From Lepas anatifera (Eukaryota > Arthropoda > Thecostraca > Lepadidae): a stretch of 64,000 nucleotides of DNA. Positions within the stretch are counted from its first letter, which is position 1, and every line of letters begins with the position of its first letter. Location: NCBI GenBank assembly GCA_034440635.1, contig JAOTON010000385.1, positions 2,696,501 through 2,760,500 on the forward strand. Direction: 5' to 3'. Of the stretch, positions 49,201 to 58,166 are shown one piece after another. A program made the translations under genes and the position numbers. The notes below the pieces were generated by a model. It was not told the DNA's origin. It worked only from the letters and a program-made list of their open reading frames with translations, and made no database searches.

Positions 49201-52200
49201 AAATGTAGCTCTTACAGAGCTCTAAAGTTGAAGTGAGGTGACCTTGGTTGACCTCGTCTGGTGACCTGACCTTGGGTGACTCGGGGTAAAAAATTTCAGG
49301 GATGATGGGAAAATGATGCAGTGAGAGGTAGAGCCCTCAACCGCGGTGCTGCGCCTCGTCGTTTTTCTGCTATCCCGGAAAAACCTTTAGGGGGCCATCG
49401 ATGGCCCCCGTGGGGCGAGGGTTAACCTGTACTGGAGGTTTAGAAACTCGTCAGGGATCCAAACAAAATTACTCACTCAAGGGACCTCAACTAACACTGT
49501 CAAAGGGACCTGAGATGACCCTTCAATGTTTTGGGGTTTAAACTGTGAGCTTTTTCCTTGAGACAACTCAAATCTTACGATGCGGAATTTTTCTGTTTTT
49601 TTATTCACATCAGCTGCAATGCTGCCATTTTTATCAATTGTATTTTTCGCGCATTCCTTATGGGCGGCCATGGCCCTTTCTGATTTCAGTTTATCCCTGC
49701 ACTCTTGTTACCGTGAGTTGCGCTCGATTGTGTTATACAACCCTGATATTCATTGCTTAAGCTTTCTTAACCGCTGCTACTTAAAAAGTGTTTTAAGAGG
49801 TTGCTGGAGCTGGCATGGTGATCTTACCTGGTTGACCTGGTCTGTTTTTCGAGAAAGCTGTTAAAAGGATCCGACAACAAGTTTGCCAAGGTACGAAGGG
49901 GCTCCGCACCGCCAGGTTTCGAACTCCCGCCAAAAAAATATATCCAGCGTACACCTTTCCCCTGAGGGAGAGTGCACGAGTTAGGTCTAGAGAGGGTGCC
50001 TCTCCTATATAGCTTAGCGTGTTAAATTACGTATTACTAGCAATTACATGCACGATTCATTTGTAGCATGCCAACCTTGATGCATGCCATAATAGGTGCT
50101 TTGGCTAAAATTTTACGTAATACTAAGCCAAATGGCGCGCTAGCTTTATATATTATATAATTTACATAGGTGCATAATTGTTATATACATATGTAATGGT
50201 TATATACATAGTCCATTATGTATCTAACCAGTCACGGCCCCGGATATTTTGGCCCCGTCGAATACCTGGACTCATTCCTGACCCCCCTCCCGTCCTATAG
50301 TCTCGGAAAGCAATAGTGATAAGGAAAAACAGGGACGGTACTGAAACTACCCTAGTGTCCTCTACACACATAATCAGATCGAATCATATGTGATGAGTTG
50401 TGACTGAATTACTGCGACTAATGTGCGGCTTCCAAAGCCATCCTCGCCAGATTCCAACCGAAGCGTCCCTTTCGGCAGCGTACAAGGAGAAGATCGGATT
50501 CGGGGGCCAGTTCTCATTGAGCCGAAGCCGAAGGAGCCGACACGGCACCAGTACGACTTCGACGCCATGACCGTCATCGCCTTCCTGCGAACATACGGGC
50601 TGGAGCAGCACTTCAAGCTCAACATCGAGCCGAACCATACCATGCTGGCTGGCCACGCTTACGAACACGACGTGGTAATGGCCTCAGCGTAAGTGCGCAG
50701 CAGTTGGCGGTGATATCCTTGGCGTGAGCCCGCGGCAGTTCGTGGTGACGTCCTTGGCGTGAGCCCGCGGCGCGTTGTGACGTCCTTGGCGTGAGCCCGC
50801 GGCAGATCGTGGCGATCATTGGCGTGAGCCCGCGGTGGTTCGTGGTGACATCCTTGGCGTGAGCCCGCGGCGATCCACTTCGGGTGGTGCGGAATCATTT
50901 TCACATTTCAAAATGCTCAGCCCAAGTAATTATATTTGTTGGCAATTTGATGGTTTCTTAGTTGGCAGGAGCGTTTGACTGCTTTGTGTTTTAGATGCCA
51001 GAGCTGACTCTGGATGTCATGTATTACGTGTCAGAGCTGGCTCTGGCTGTGGTGTGCTCGCGATATCAGAGCTTACCCTCAGTTCCATGTGTCTTATGTC
51101 AGAGCGGATTCTGACCGCCAGGTTCAGGATGTCAGAGCTGACTGAGTGATGTGCATTCCGGATGTCAGAGTGGGTTTTGTGTACTGTGTGTTCAAGATAT
51201 CAGAGCTTTCCCTCTGTCTTGTGTGCTTGATGTCAGAGCGGACTCTGACTGTTGTGTGTTCAGGATGTCAGAGCCGACTTTGGGTTTCGTGTGTTTCATA
51301 TCAGAGCGGGCTCTGAGTGCCCTGTGCCTCACACCAGTACCGACTGGGTTTCGTGTGCTTAGGACATCAGAGCTGACTCTGAGTGTCTTGTCCTCAGAAT
51401 GGGCATGCTGGGCTCTGTGGATGCCAACTCTGGGTCTCCCGACCTTGGCTGGGATACTGATCAGTTTCCTATGGACGTCAAATCGGCCACCATGGTCATG
51501 AAAGCGGTCATCGATCAGGTACAGTGTCCGTTTACTGAGGCCAGCAGTTCAGTACCGTGACCCGGGAATGCAACGCTAAGGTTTTCCGTCTCATCGGAGC
51601 CCAATGTCCGCTTGATTTTTAATGTAGCTGTGTGTTGTGAATGAATATTTTGACATTCATTCTCAAAAGGAAGTGTTTAGATATCAAAATCTGATGTATG
51701 CATATATGAAGCGATTTGCTTCATGCTTGTCCATAAACCTCGGAATACAGAGGTATTCCTGCTGCCATCTTCGCTGGTGTTAGAGGTGAATGCGGGTGCC
51801 CTCAGGGAGGTCTGCAGCCGGGCGGCCTGAACTTCGACGCCAAGGTGCGGCGGGAGTCGACGGACCTGAAGGACCTCTTCATCGGCCACATCGGAGCCAT
51901 GGACACCATGGCCCGGGCTCTCAAGGTAAGCCGGCAGAGCGGATATTCAGTGTCAACTGTGTCAAGGCAGACATTGACTCAATAAAAAGGCATTTGAAGC
52001 CGTCTCTGTATTTCAGATTTGGCTTCACTTTCTCCAGGAGGCGACGATAGGTGGCAGCACGTATGACCAGGAGGACGCTCTCTTCCGTGGCACTGATGAT
52101 AGTTTTACTTCCTGCCGACAGGTGGCAGCACGCCTCACCACGGAGGGCACCCTCTCCCGGGCCGTTCAGCAGCGCTACAGCAGCTACAAAACCGGCCTCG

Positions 52201-54881
52201 GCTCCAAGGTCAGTGAACTTTAGAGGCAGGCAAAGGAGCCTTGCACAGAACGCCTTATAAAAAGCCCTTAACTAACTAGCAAGGTCAGTGGAGAGGGGTC
52301 AGAGAGGTGGCTGCCAGAAGAGAGTGAGAACGGGACAAACCCAGGGTATTTGAATTGCATAGTGCCTGCAACACAAATCTAAATCGCACTTTTCGCTATG
52401 CAATATGCATAGTTGATATGTGATAAAACCTACGTCAGAGCTTTTGAGTGATCATCAAAGTTCGAAACCGCTTAGGCTTTACCTAGTTCAAGGCATGCTA
52501 ATGCCTTAACAAAGCCCTGCTACTTACATAATCACAAATTATAGCATTTTCGTAACGATTTTGAACCCACTTAATGATTATTATAATGATAACAACAAAA
52601 TAATACTGATAACCATAATGAGAAACATAAAAATGGTAGCAGTCCTAACCATAGCTGATAAGAATGCAAATTTAGATTTTATCATGTTGCTCGGTAGTGC
52701 AATAAAATATGATTTGAAAATAACAACAATGCTAAAAAATAACACAAATTATAGGTAAGGGCATTAATAGTAATGACGCAAATGGATATAATTTACAAAA
52801 TGCCAACAATCATAATTATTTCGTTACTGATAAAATTGAAAATAATGATAATAATGCTCATAATAAGGGTGCCGATTACCCTTGCCCCGGTGGCGGGTAC
52901 GACCCACCTTCGTCCTGGTGGGGGTTGAAAAGACCCCCACGATCTCAAAAAGTAAGAGAGAGAGAAAAAAGCGCAAAACAGCAATTAAAAGTTTTTCAAA
53001 AATGATATCGAAAATACTTCAGTAATTTTTCTCGTCAGGTCAATATCAAGGTCGCCAGAGGTCCAAACAGGTCAAAATCGCTGTTATGAGGTGTACTAAG
53101 AAAAAATCATATATCTCAGAAATTATGATAGCTAGAAACATTTTTGAGCACCATTCGAAAGCTCTTGAGTTTCTCTTTCACTGTACTAGCATTCATTTTT
53201 GGATCAGGTCAAAGCCTAGGGAGCTAGAGGTCTTGAATATTGGAAATGTTGTTGGAAATGTCCATAGCCACCCATGGCATAAGGGCGTTTCCTTTTTTGC
53301 TAGTAACTTCCAAACCAAGTAAGATACAGCCATAGTTGATGCACCATTGCAATTCTCTCGTCAATATAAATCGAATGATATGATATTGCTATGCCAGGGC
53401 CAATTTAAAATTTGACCGGACCCAGGTCAATGGTTTGACCCAACTTGACCTGGTACAGTCATGATATATATCATTTGACTTGCAGTGACCATACAAACAC
53501 TTTGGTGACAAAATAAAAGTTCTACCTTCGTTTAATTAAAATCGATAGAGTAAAACACCGAAAAATGCTTATTTGACCTAAGGTGACCTTTCAAAGGTCA
53601 CAAGTCAAACTGTTTGGTCTCATCTTCAGAAATGAGTTAAGAGCAAGTCGTAACCTATGTTTGAAGGTGATTACATCCATACTTAGTGAGAAAAGTTCAT
53701 TTCGTAATTTTCCCCATGCGTTTGCAATGGGGAGGTCATGCTCAGTACGTGACCTTAGGTCAACAACATTAAACATCTGGGAACATATTTTGTAGCTCCT
53801 GGTGGGCACAATATGTGGTGTGAGTTTCGACTTGATCAATTTATCCTCCTTTTAGTTATGCAGTCATAAGCCTTTTTTGAGGTGAGGTCACTTCGCCTGG
53901 CCTGGTGGCCTGAATTGATATGACCTTAAGCTAAAATTTTCAGGAAATATGTAGAAATGATGAAGGAACAGCTAGACTAAGTTTGGCGGCGCTGTGCGCC
54001 ACCATTTTTCGGTCTCTTTGGAAAAACCCGAAAGGGGTCTAAAAAAGACCCCACCGGGGCGAAGGATAATAATAACAAAACTTGTAAAATTATTTGTTGC
54101 GCATCTTGATGCCAATTATAATTTGCTTTGTTTTTAGTCACAATCATTTCCTTTACATTGGAAAGCGATGAAAACAAGATATAATAGAGGAAATAGACCC
54201 ATTTGCCTCACACTGGCAAAAAAATCGCAAAACTCTTCTCACGATAAAATTGTATGCTTGAAGAGGATCAGATGCATGTAAGTGATTGCTTGGTCATGGG
54301 CATTTTAGTGTGCAATAATGTGTATGCGTGAATGTAGGTATGCGAATTTGTGAGTACAGCATGAGTGCGATCTACCCAGAGCGCGATGCCTCAGAAGCTC
54401 TTAACATTCCTCAGGGTAGCCACGCCACCTCTAGGCATGTCAAGTATAAACATTGAAAATACAGCGTTGGTACTGGAGCACAAACACAATCTTTGATGGA
54501 GATGGATATAATGAACGACACTGCTGTTAGCAACAAGCGATATACCCGACATTGAAATGATGCTGGCTGAAAATTTTACAACTCCAAATATCCGGCTGGA
54601 AGGTGTTGTACAAATATTTAGATCCATACTCAGATAACAGGTATCTATCGAACAAAATATCTATTAGAAATGTTCCGCCGGATATTTCATGTAGTGCAGC
54701 GCAGCCACGTGCATCTAACAAATATACACGTGTTCCTCCATTCCCGCAGATATCCAGCGGCACGGCAACACTGGAGGAATGCGAAGCCTACGTCTACAAG
54801 CACGGCAACCCCAGCACCAGCTCGGGCCACCAGGAGCTGTACGAAACCATCTTCAACCACTACGTGCATGACCTGAAATAA
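33392..54881 (+). CDS. xylA: xylose isomerase, 10 exons
   Basis: A metal-dependent aldose-ketose isomerase (D-xylose to D-xylulose, also D-glucose to D-fructose), probably cytosolic. Exons: 33392-33464, 45898-45974, 46207-46393, 47042-47207, 48145-48350, 50479-50688, 51398-51518, 51806-51925, 52122-52208, 54750-54881 (TAA). All junctions are GT-AG and all phases close, given a 1-nt loss in exon 6. Family motifs in order: [20 protein letters not shown] with the catalytic His-Asp; [47 protein letters not shown] with metal-binding Glu and catalytic Lys; [37 protein letters not shown]. Length is about 441 residues from the second Met, typical of class II enzymes. The enzyme is rare in animals. 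Ten spliced exons rule out contamination. Confidence 0.92.
33465..35764. other. xylose isomerase intron 1, first part
   Basis: AT-rich intronic DNA without recognised repeats or reading frames. Confidence 0.5.
35765..36788 (+). mobile_element. GGTCA-rich element, family 1, copy C
   Basis: A 1.02 kb element with ends CCCTCGCCCC and GGGGCGCGGG, flanked by ATAT on both sides (35761-35764 and 36789-36792). The palindrome GGGCCATCGATGGCCCC lies near the right end. The interior has dozens of GGTCA/TGACC motifs. The flanking ATAT differs from the TTAA flanks of copies A and D, so the target is a palindromic AT tetranucleotide rather than strictly TTAA. Confidence 0.75.
37475..37660 (+). repeat. tRNA-derived SINE, copy 3 (most complete)
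   Basis: The head has box A GTGGTGCAGTGG and box B GGTTCAAGGCCC. The body contains GGCTCCCGAAGCCC, AGAGTTGGTGATGCCATATA and AGTTGATGCGTTGGTAAGCC, and the tail ends in an ATTATTATT repeat. It matches the copies at 2150-2336 and 27150-27250. It lies in intron 1 of xylose isomerase in sense orientation. Confidence 0.7.
37661..39402. other. xylose isomerase intron 1, middle part
   Basis: No gene recognised. The string GGGGAAACCGGGGCTGGTTG near 37770 and CAGCCCCGGTCTCCCCTA near 38705 are related and inverted, and AT-rich DNA with several TTGCATC and CCCCGGGG motifs lies between them. These may be the ends of a degraded element of about 950 bases. Confidence 0.35.
39403..39465. repeat. (TA)n microsatellite at the left border of a Penelope-like cluster
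   Basis: About 30 TA units directly precede the first Penelope-like fragment. Similar tracts occur at 40509-40555, 40838-40886 and 42065-42098 (the last continuing as (GTAT)n), each at a border between Penelope-like segments. Confidence 0.95.
39467..40227 (+). pseudogene. Penelope-like element fragment A, GIY-YIG endonuclease end
   Basis: Remnant of the C-terminal part of a Penelope-like retroelement. One frame reads [20 protein letters not shown], then [19 protein letters not shown], then [38 protein letters not shown] and finally [16 protein letters not shown]. The CxxxxC pair, YIG, the arginine and the glutamate-containing LE motif are those of the GIY-YIG domain. An in-frame TAA at 39898 breaks the frame just before TNVIYQF. 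The reverse transcriptase is absent. The N-terminal part is a degenerate SEQ-rich stretch. Confidence 0.8.
40228..41368. repeat. Penelope-like 3' regions and duplicated linker between fragments A and B
   Basis: The 3' sequence of A (40228-40508) is mirrored, inverted, at about 41095-41368 as the 3' sequence of B. Between them a segment of about 265 bases starting GCATTTTTCATTAAATATAA occurs twice in direct orientation (40554-40820 and 40886-41160), each copy preceded by a (TA)n tract. The cluster is therefore a large imperfect palindrome with a tandemly duplicated, TA-bordered centre. Confidence 0.75.
41369..42060 (-). pseudogene. Penelope-like element fragment B, inverted relative to A
   Basis: Closely matches fragment A in inverse orientation, including the SEQSNS-rich N-terminal stretch and the GIY-YIG domain ([40 protein letters not shown]). 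It shares with A the TAA in front of TNVIYQF. It has its own further break, a 2-base loss after CAATTTACATG that shifts the frame. Because A and B share the same stop, they derive from one already interrupted copy, or the stop was present in the active source. Confidence 0.8.
42225..42815 (-). pseudogene. Penelope-like element fragment C, GIY-YIG domain with intact frame
   Basis: A 196-codon open frame on the minus strand reads [20 protein letters not shown], then [38 protein letters not shown] and [17 protein letters not shown]. It belongs to the same GIY-YIG family as fragments A and B but to a clearly different lineage. There is no stop before TNVVYKF, which shows that the TAA in A and B is a lesion. 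The reverse transcriptase portion is missing upstream, so the element is 5' truncated. Confidence 0.82.
42816..44289. other. xylose isomerase intron 1, late part
   Basis: Contains a perfect (CT)n tract at 43244-43281. A 113-codon minus-strand frame at 43697-44038 includes [14 protein letters not shown] and [16 protein letters not shown] do not recognise it, and it could be a transposon relic. No other feature seen. Confidence 0.4.
44290..45160 (-). repeat. GGTCA-rich element, family 5, copy 2
   Basis: Starts with GGAGTGGGGTCTGGCGTCAAC, the reverse complement of the end block near 8330-8385, and continues in inverted agreement to about 44935. The right end near 45120-45160 again has GGACCCCCTCCACTGCACG, so the two ends of this copy are themselves inverted repeats. 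Non-coding. Confidence 0.6.
45170..45310 (-). repeat. possible tRNA-like SINE head
   Basis: The minus strand contains TGGCGGTAAGGCACC and about 20 bases later AGCGATTCAAAACCGC, reminiscent of boxes A and B. No tail repeat or second copy was found, so the call is tentative. Confidence 0.3.
47208..47430 (+). repeat. 31-bp minisatellite built from the exon 4 donor of xylose isomerase
   Basis: Seven tandem units follow the exon and repeat the string AACCTCTTCTCACACCCCAG then GTTCGCACTGC. The first occurrence is the actual end of exon 4 (encoding NLFSHP plus two bases of the Arg codon) with its donor CCCCAG|GTTCGC. Each unit therefore carries 20 bases of coding sequence and a donor. Because CTCTTCTCACACCCCAG is pyrimidine-rich, each unit also looks like an acceptor. 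Confidence 0.95.
47440..48025 (+). repeat. second minisatellite in xylose isomerase intron 4
   Basis: Irregular units of about 28-60 bases with the core GCAGGGCAGACTTCTCACACC then CCAGACAC. The substring TTCTCACACCCCAG is shared with the upstream array, so the two are probably related, this one being older or rearranged by GTATGTACGCTGGGC insertions. Confidence 0.85.
48399..49421 (-). mobile_element. GGTCA-rich TTAA-flanked element, family 1, copy D
   Basis: A 1.02 kb element flanked by TTAA (48395-48398 and 49422-49425), inverted relative to copies A and C. Ends are CCCGCGCCCCACCGGGG and CCCCGTGGGGCGAGGG, each preceded or followed by the palindrome GGGCCATCGATGGCCC. It lies in intron 5 of xylose isomerase, 49 bases after the donor. 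It is the best-preserved copy with complete ends. Confidence 0.82.
49426..50478. other. xylose isomerase intron 5, remainder
   Basis: AT-rich DNA. A tRNA-like box B (GGAGTTCGAAACC on the minus strand near 49915) might be a SINE fragment, but no partner box A was found. No gene. Confidence 0.4.
50479..50688 (+). CDS. xylA: xylose isomerase exon 6 with an apparent 1-nt deletion
   Basis: The exon starts in frame (YKEKIGF) but the strongly conserved [17 protein letters not shown] and everything after it lie in the next frame. The switch occurs between 50500 and 50514, around a run of five G. Exon length is 210, and the phases of the flanking introns require 211. A single missing base, most simply in the G run, explains both. 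This could be an assembly error, a polymorphism or a disabled allele; the intactness of all other exons favours the first two. Confidence 0.85.
50689..50875 (+). repeat. minisatellite on the donor side of xylose isomerase intron 6
   Basis: Five units of about 33 bases with GGCGTGAGCCCGCGGCAG then TTCGTGGTGACGTCCTT. The first degenerate unit is the donor itself, TCAGC|GTAAGTGCGCAGCAG, followed by TTGGCGGTGATATCCTT. Each later unit contains the donor-like GGC|GTGAGC. Confidence 0.9.
50990..51397 (+). repeat. minisatellite on the acceptor side of xylose isomerase intron 6
   Basis: About ten units of 35-40 bases with ATGTCAGAGCTGACTCTG and GTGTGTTCAG. The unit TGTGTGTTCAG|GATGTCAG resembles the true exon 7 acceptor, GTCTTGTCCTCAG|AATGGGC, which lies at the right end of the array. 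Confidence 0.85.
51519..52878. other. xylose isomerase introns 7, 8 and first part of 9
   Basis: These stretches surround exons 8 (51806-51925) and 9 (52122-52208). The intronic parts are AT-rich and hold no recognised repeat or gene, apart from an A/T-rich run from about 52545 to 52870. Confidence 0.5.
52879..54065 (+). mobile_element. GGTCA-rich element, family 4, in xylose isomerase intron 9
   Basis: About 1.19 kb with inverted ends CCCTTGCCCCGGTGG and CCACCGGGGCGAAGG, and inner inverted blocks AAAAGACCCCC and GGGGTCTAAAAAAGACCCC. The interior is rich in AGGTCA/TGACCT. The flanks (ATTA left, ATAA right) are only similar, so the target duplication is uncertain. Related in architecture to families 1 and 2, but most of the interior does not align by eye. 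Confidence 0.65.
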
Positions 54882-56211
54882 GTACAACAGTCGCGTCGGG
54901 CGAGCCCCAGTGTGTGTTCAGCGTACAGTGCCGACAGGCTACTGTTTAGCCGGAGGGTGAGACTTCACGGCCAGATAGAGAGGAGTCAGTGGAACTGTGA
55001 ATGCACGATATTGGCTACACGTACCGCACTCAAGATGAATACAACAACCACTGAGGCTTCGTTCTTGTCTTTGATCTCTGATAATCGAGTCACAGTGTTT
55101 GTTGAGTCAGAACAAAGGCAAATATATTTACTGATATTTATTTTTATAGAAAAGAATAATGCCAGAATTGATTGGCTTACCGTAGGTGGTTGACGGGAAG
55201 AAAATTGGAAAGTCGATCCTAAATATATTCAGGAAGAAATAATTAACATTATACAGAGGACAATGATGAAAAACAAAACCCGTTGTTGAATAATCTAAAT
55301 CAAGGAAAATTAGTGATCTGTCCTTTCCAGTGCTCTGATATTTTCCTTGCCCGGCTTTTCCGGTTCCATATGTAAGACCACCAGCGCTCTGCCCTTCTCC
55401 TCTGCCTTATCCCGGACCTAGCTGTCTGGCCACCAGCGCTTTGGACTTTTCTCTGGCCTTGTTCCGGCTCCTCTATCTGTCTGCCCACCACCGCACTCTT
55501 TCCCATTCTCTTCGTCATACGCATGGGAACATCAGGAGCATTGAAGGGGTTAGATTGTGTTTTTAGATAATTTCATATCAGTCAATGCCACAGGTTAGTG
55601 GTTAAAAATCTCGAGTGTTGGGGCACAACCTCCGTACCTCCCCCCCACACTCCACTCCCTCACCCCCTGTTGCTCCTATAACTATATTTTTCTGCCGTCC
55701 TAGCCCTTTTGACTGTTTCCTAACACCCTGCCTTCTTGTGCACCCCGCTGAATACATCCTAAATTCCACCCAGAACCATAGGATTCCCTTTTCCTTTCCG
55801 CGTACTCCTGCACTTATTTTTGCAGTTTCTTTCTTACCATTTAATCTGTGTACCTTTTTATTGTAAACAATGCCCAGCGCTGACAAAATATCAAATTTGA
55901 AACGACTTAACGCAGGCTGGTAACAAAAAATGCAAAATATGTTATCTTTTTTTTGTTCAAGAAACCTGGTAGAAGACAGCCGTTGTGCAACGGGGATCTT
56001 CGGCAACATGCTTCGGTAACAGCGAGATAATGCCCAGAGTCCTATGTCTTACAGAGTCTTCCAGATCAGAGCATGTCTTACACCGAGCTAAGCACGTGCC
56101 TTCAAAAAATTAAACAAACTAAACAGGTCTGCCCGTATCAGCATATTTATAAAACTTAGAATCTGTTTTCCCAAAATTTCAATGGATGCTGCAGGCGACT
56201 TGCTCCTTTTA
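54882..56211. other. 3' flank of the xylose isomerase gene
   Basis: Contains the 3' UTR of xylose isomerase; no unambiguous AATAAA was seen in the first 400 bases. The C-rich tract at 55600-55760 and the minus-strand frame 55602-56009 show no recognisable domain. Confidence 0.4.
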
Positions 56212-58166
56212 ACACGCGCATTGACGGGGTCTGAGCCACATTTGCATTGACGGGGGTGGGTCCCGCCCCCAAGATCTCAAGAACCACGGTAGGTAGCGAA
56301 AACGGCAAACGGCGTTGGACTGTATCTCTCCATCGAAAACATATGAACCATCTTTTGTGGTCACATTTAACCCTATTTCCGGCGGGGGGGCTAATATTGC
56401 CCCTAAGGTTTTTCAGAATATCTCCGAAACGGCTTGCGATAGAACTTTGAAACTTCCTGACTTTTCTAAAACTAGTACAGGCGGTTTTCTGAAATTGTCA
56501 ATATTATATATTAACCAGGGGCGGAGCTATGGCTGGGTTTTGGGGAGGTTCTATCCCAAACCAAGTATTATCGTATGCGATGGGTTCTTTGTAAAGGAAG
56601 CCGTCTCTGCTGATCCTGATACCAGTTTTGGTTTTATTTTATATTTTTATGTGGATGATAGTGCATTCCAATTGTCACTATTTGTATTCATCAGGGCGGT
56701 TACAGCAGTTCAAAATGGGGGAATGTTATCAGAAGGACTAAACGTTAGTAAGTGGAAGACTGCTTACAGCCGTGCTGGGCGAATACAATTGGGTATATGA
56801 AAATTCAAAATAGTTATAACCAAATTCTAGATTACCGAGGCGTGTCCAGTACTCACATTTTCAAATGCATATTCCAGCCAGTATCACCGCCGCGACTCAA
56901 TATCGTTGTATATTAAAAATGTGTTTCCAATCACCCCACCCGCCCCCCGACGAGTCCTTGATCCGCCTTGTCCCCCTTTCCCAGGCTGCCATGGGAGGGT
57001 AAAATTATCGAAATAAATTTCAACTAGTCGAGGGACTAATATAATCATGCATACCACTCGCATATTGTTGGAATGTATTTTCCACTGTTTTACCTTACTG
57101 CATCCGCCCTGATGAGTTTTTCTTTTTTATTTATTTATGTGTCAAGATGCCAAGCAGTATATCACGCTTCTAATCCGCGTAACAAAAACTTTTAGGTTGT
57201 ATATATTTCCCTCATAGTCCTGGTCCTGGAACTGCCATTGAATTTCAATTTTTGCGTAACTCGAGTATATGACATTTTGGGTCAATTATTTGTAAATCTG
57301 AACTAGTTTTGTGAAAATCGTACAACAGAGACAAGGATTATGGAAATCTAAAAATACACAAAATTGTATATTTTGCGACTTTCTCCTTAAAAATCAAAAT
57401 TTTGAAATTTTCTTTTTCAAAATAAAGTTCAGCGTCGGGAATCTATAGCACTTTGAATTTTCAAAATCGGCCGGTTGGATTACGAGATCTTAGGGGGGCC
57501 GATATTGCCCCTGCCGGAAATAGGGGGTAGCCGGGAGCCTGACGGAAATAGGGTTAGGTGGGGTCAAACACGCCGCCATAGGGATACATGTAATTCAGTT
57601 TTTTCGGCCATTACATCTGAACAAGTAAAGATAGAGCAAAACGACTTAAACTATATGAATCCTCTCAGCAGGCCGAATCGAATGATATATAATTTAACCT
57701 TGCTAGGTCAAATCGGATTTGACCTGACCTGGTCGGTCGGGTCAAATTATATGAATGCATATCATTAGAACCACAAGCCCAGGCAAGTCTAATGCAGCTA
57801 AAATAAATGCTCGATCACCATCCGTTACTGAGTTATTCCGTAAAACCATTTTTCCATGTATTTCCAATGGGGGTCCCTCGTCATGACCTTGGGTCATCGA
57901 TATAAAAATACTGGAACATATTTTGAGAACTCGTGGGGTCATTATGTGATATGATTTCAATCGGATAAGTTCACTCTGATCCGACTTATGCTATCTTAAA
58001 CTTTTTGAGGTCGGTCCTTGACCTGTGCTGGTGACCTGACCTGAGATGACCTAACCTTAAAATTTTCACGAAGTTGTATGAATGATGAGGGAAAGGTTGC
58101 GTCGGCGGCGTGCGTTTCTTCTCCGAAAACCCGAGGAGGGGTGGGTACCGCCACCCCCGTTGTGTT
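56212..58166 (-). mobile_element. GGTCA-rich element, family 2, copy 2, interrupted by a family 3 element
   Basis: The outer ends are GCGCATTGACGGGG on the left and CCCCCGTTGTGTT on the right. The flanking parts match, inverted, the element at 31141-32043, including CCGCCCCCAAGATCTCAAGAACC on the left (in two parts) and TTACATCTGAACAAGTAAAG on the right. Removing 56371-57553 brings these parts together. Confidence 0.72.
56371..57553 (-). mobile_element. TTAA-target element, family 3, copy 2 (nested)
   Basis: Ends CCCTATTTCCGG and CGGAAATAGGG, flanked by TTAA on the left and TTAG on the right, a one-base decay of the duplication. It is the inverted copy of the element at 29537-30775 and aligns along its whole length, for example at GTTCTATCGCAAGCC. 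It inserted into a family 2 element, so its last movement postdates that element's. Confidence 0.8.

Noticed and set aside
49580..49864. Hydrophobic 94-codon frame in xylose isomerase intron 5
   Set aside because: No homology recognised, no splice or promoter support, and AT-rich codon use unlike the confirmed exons.
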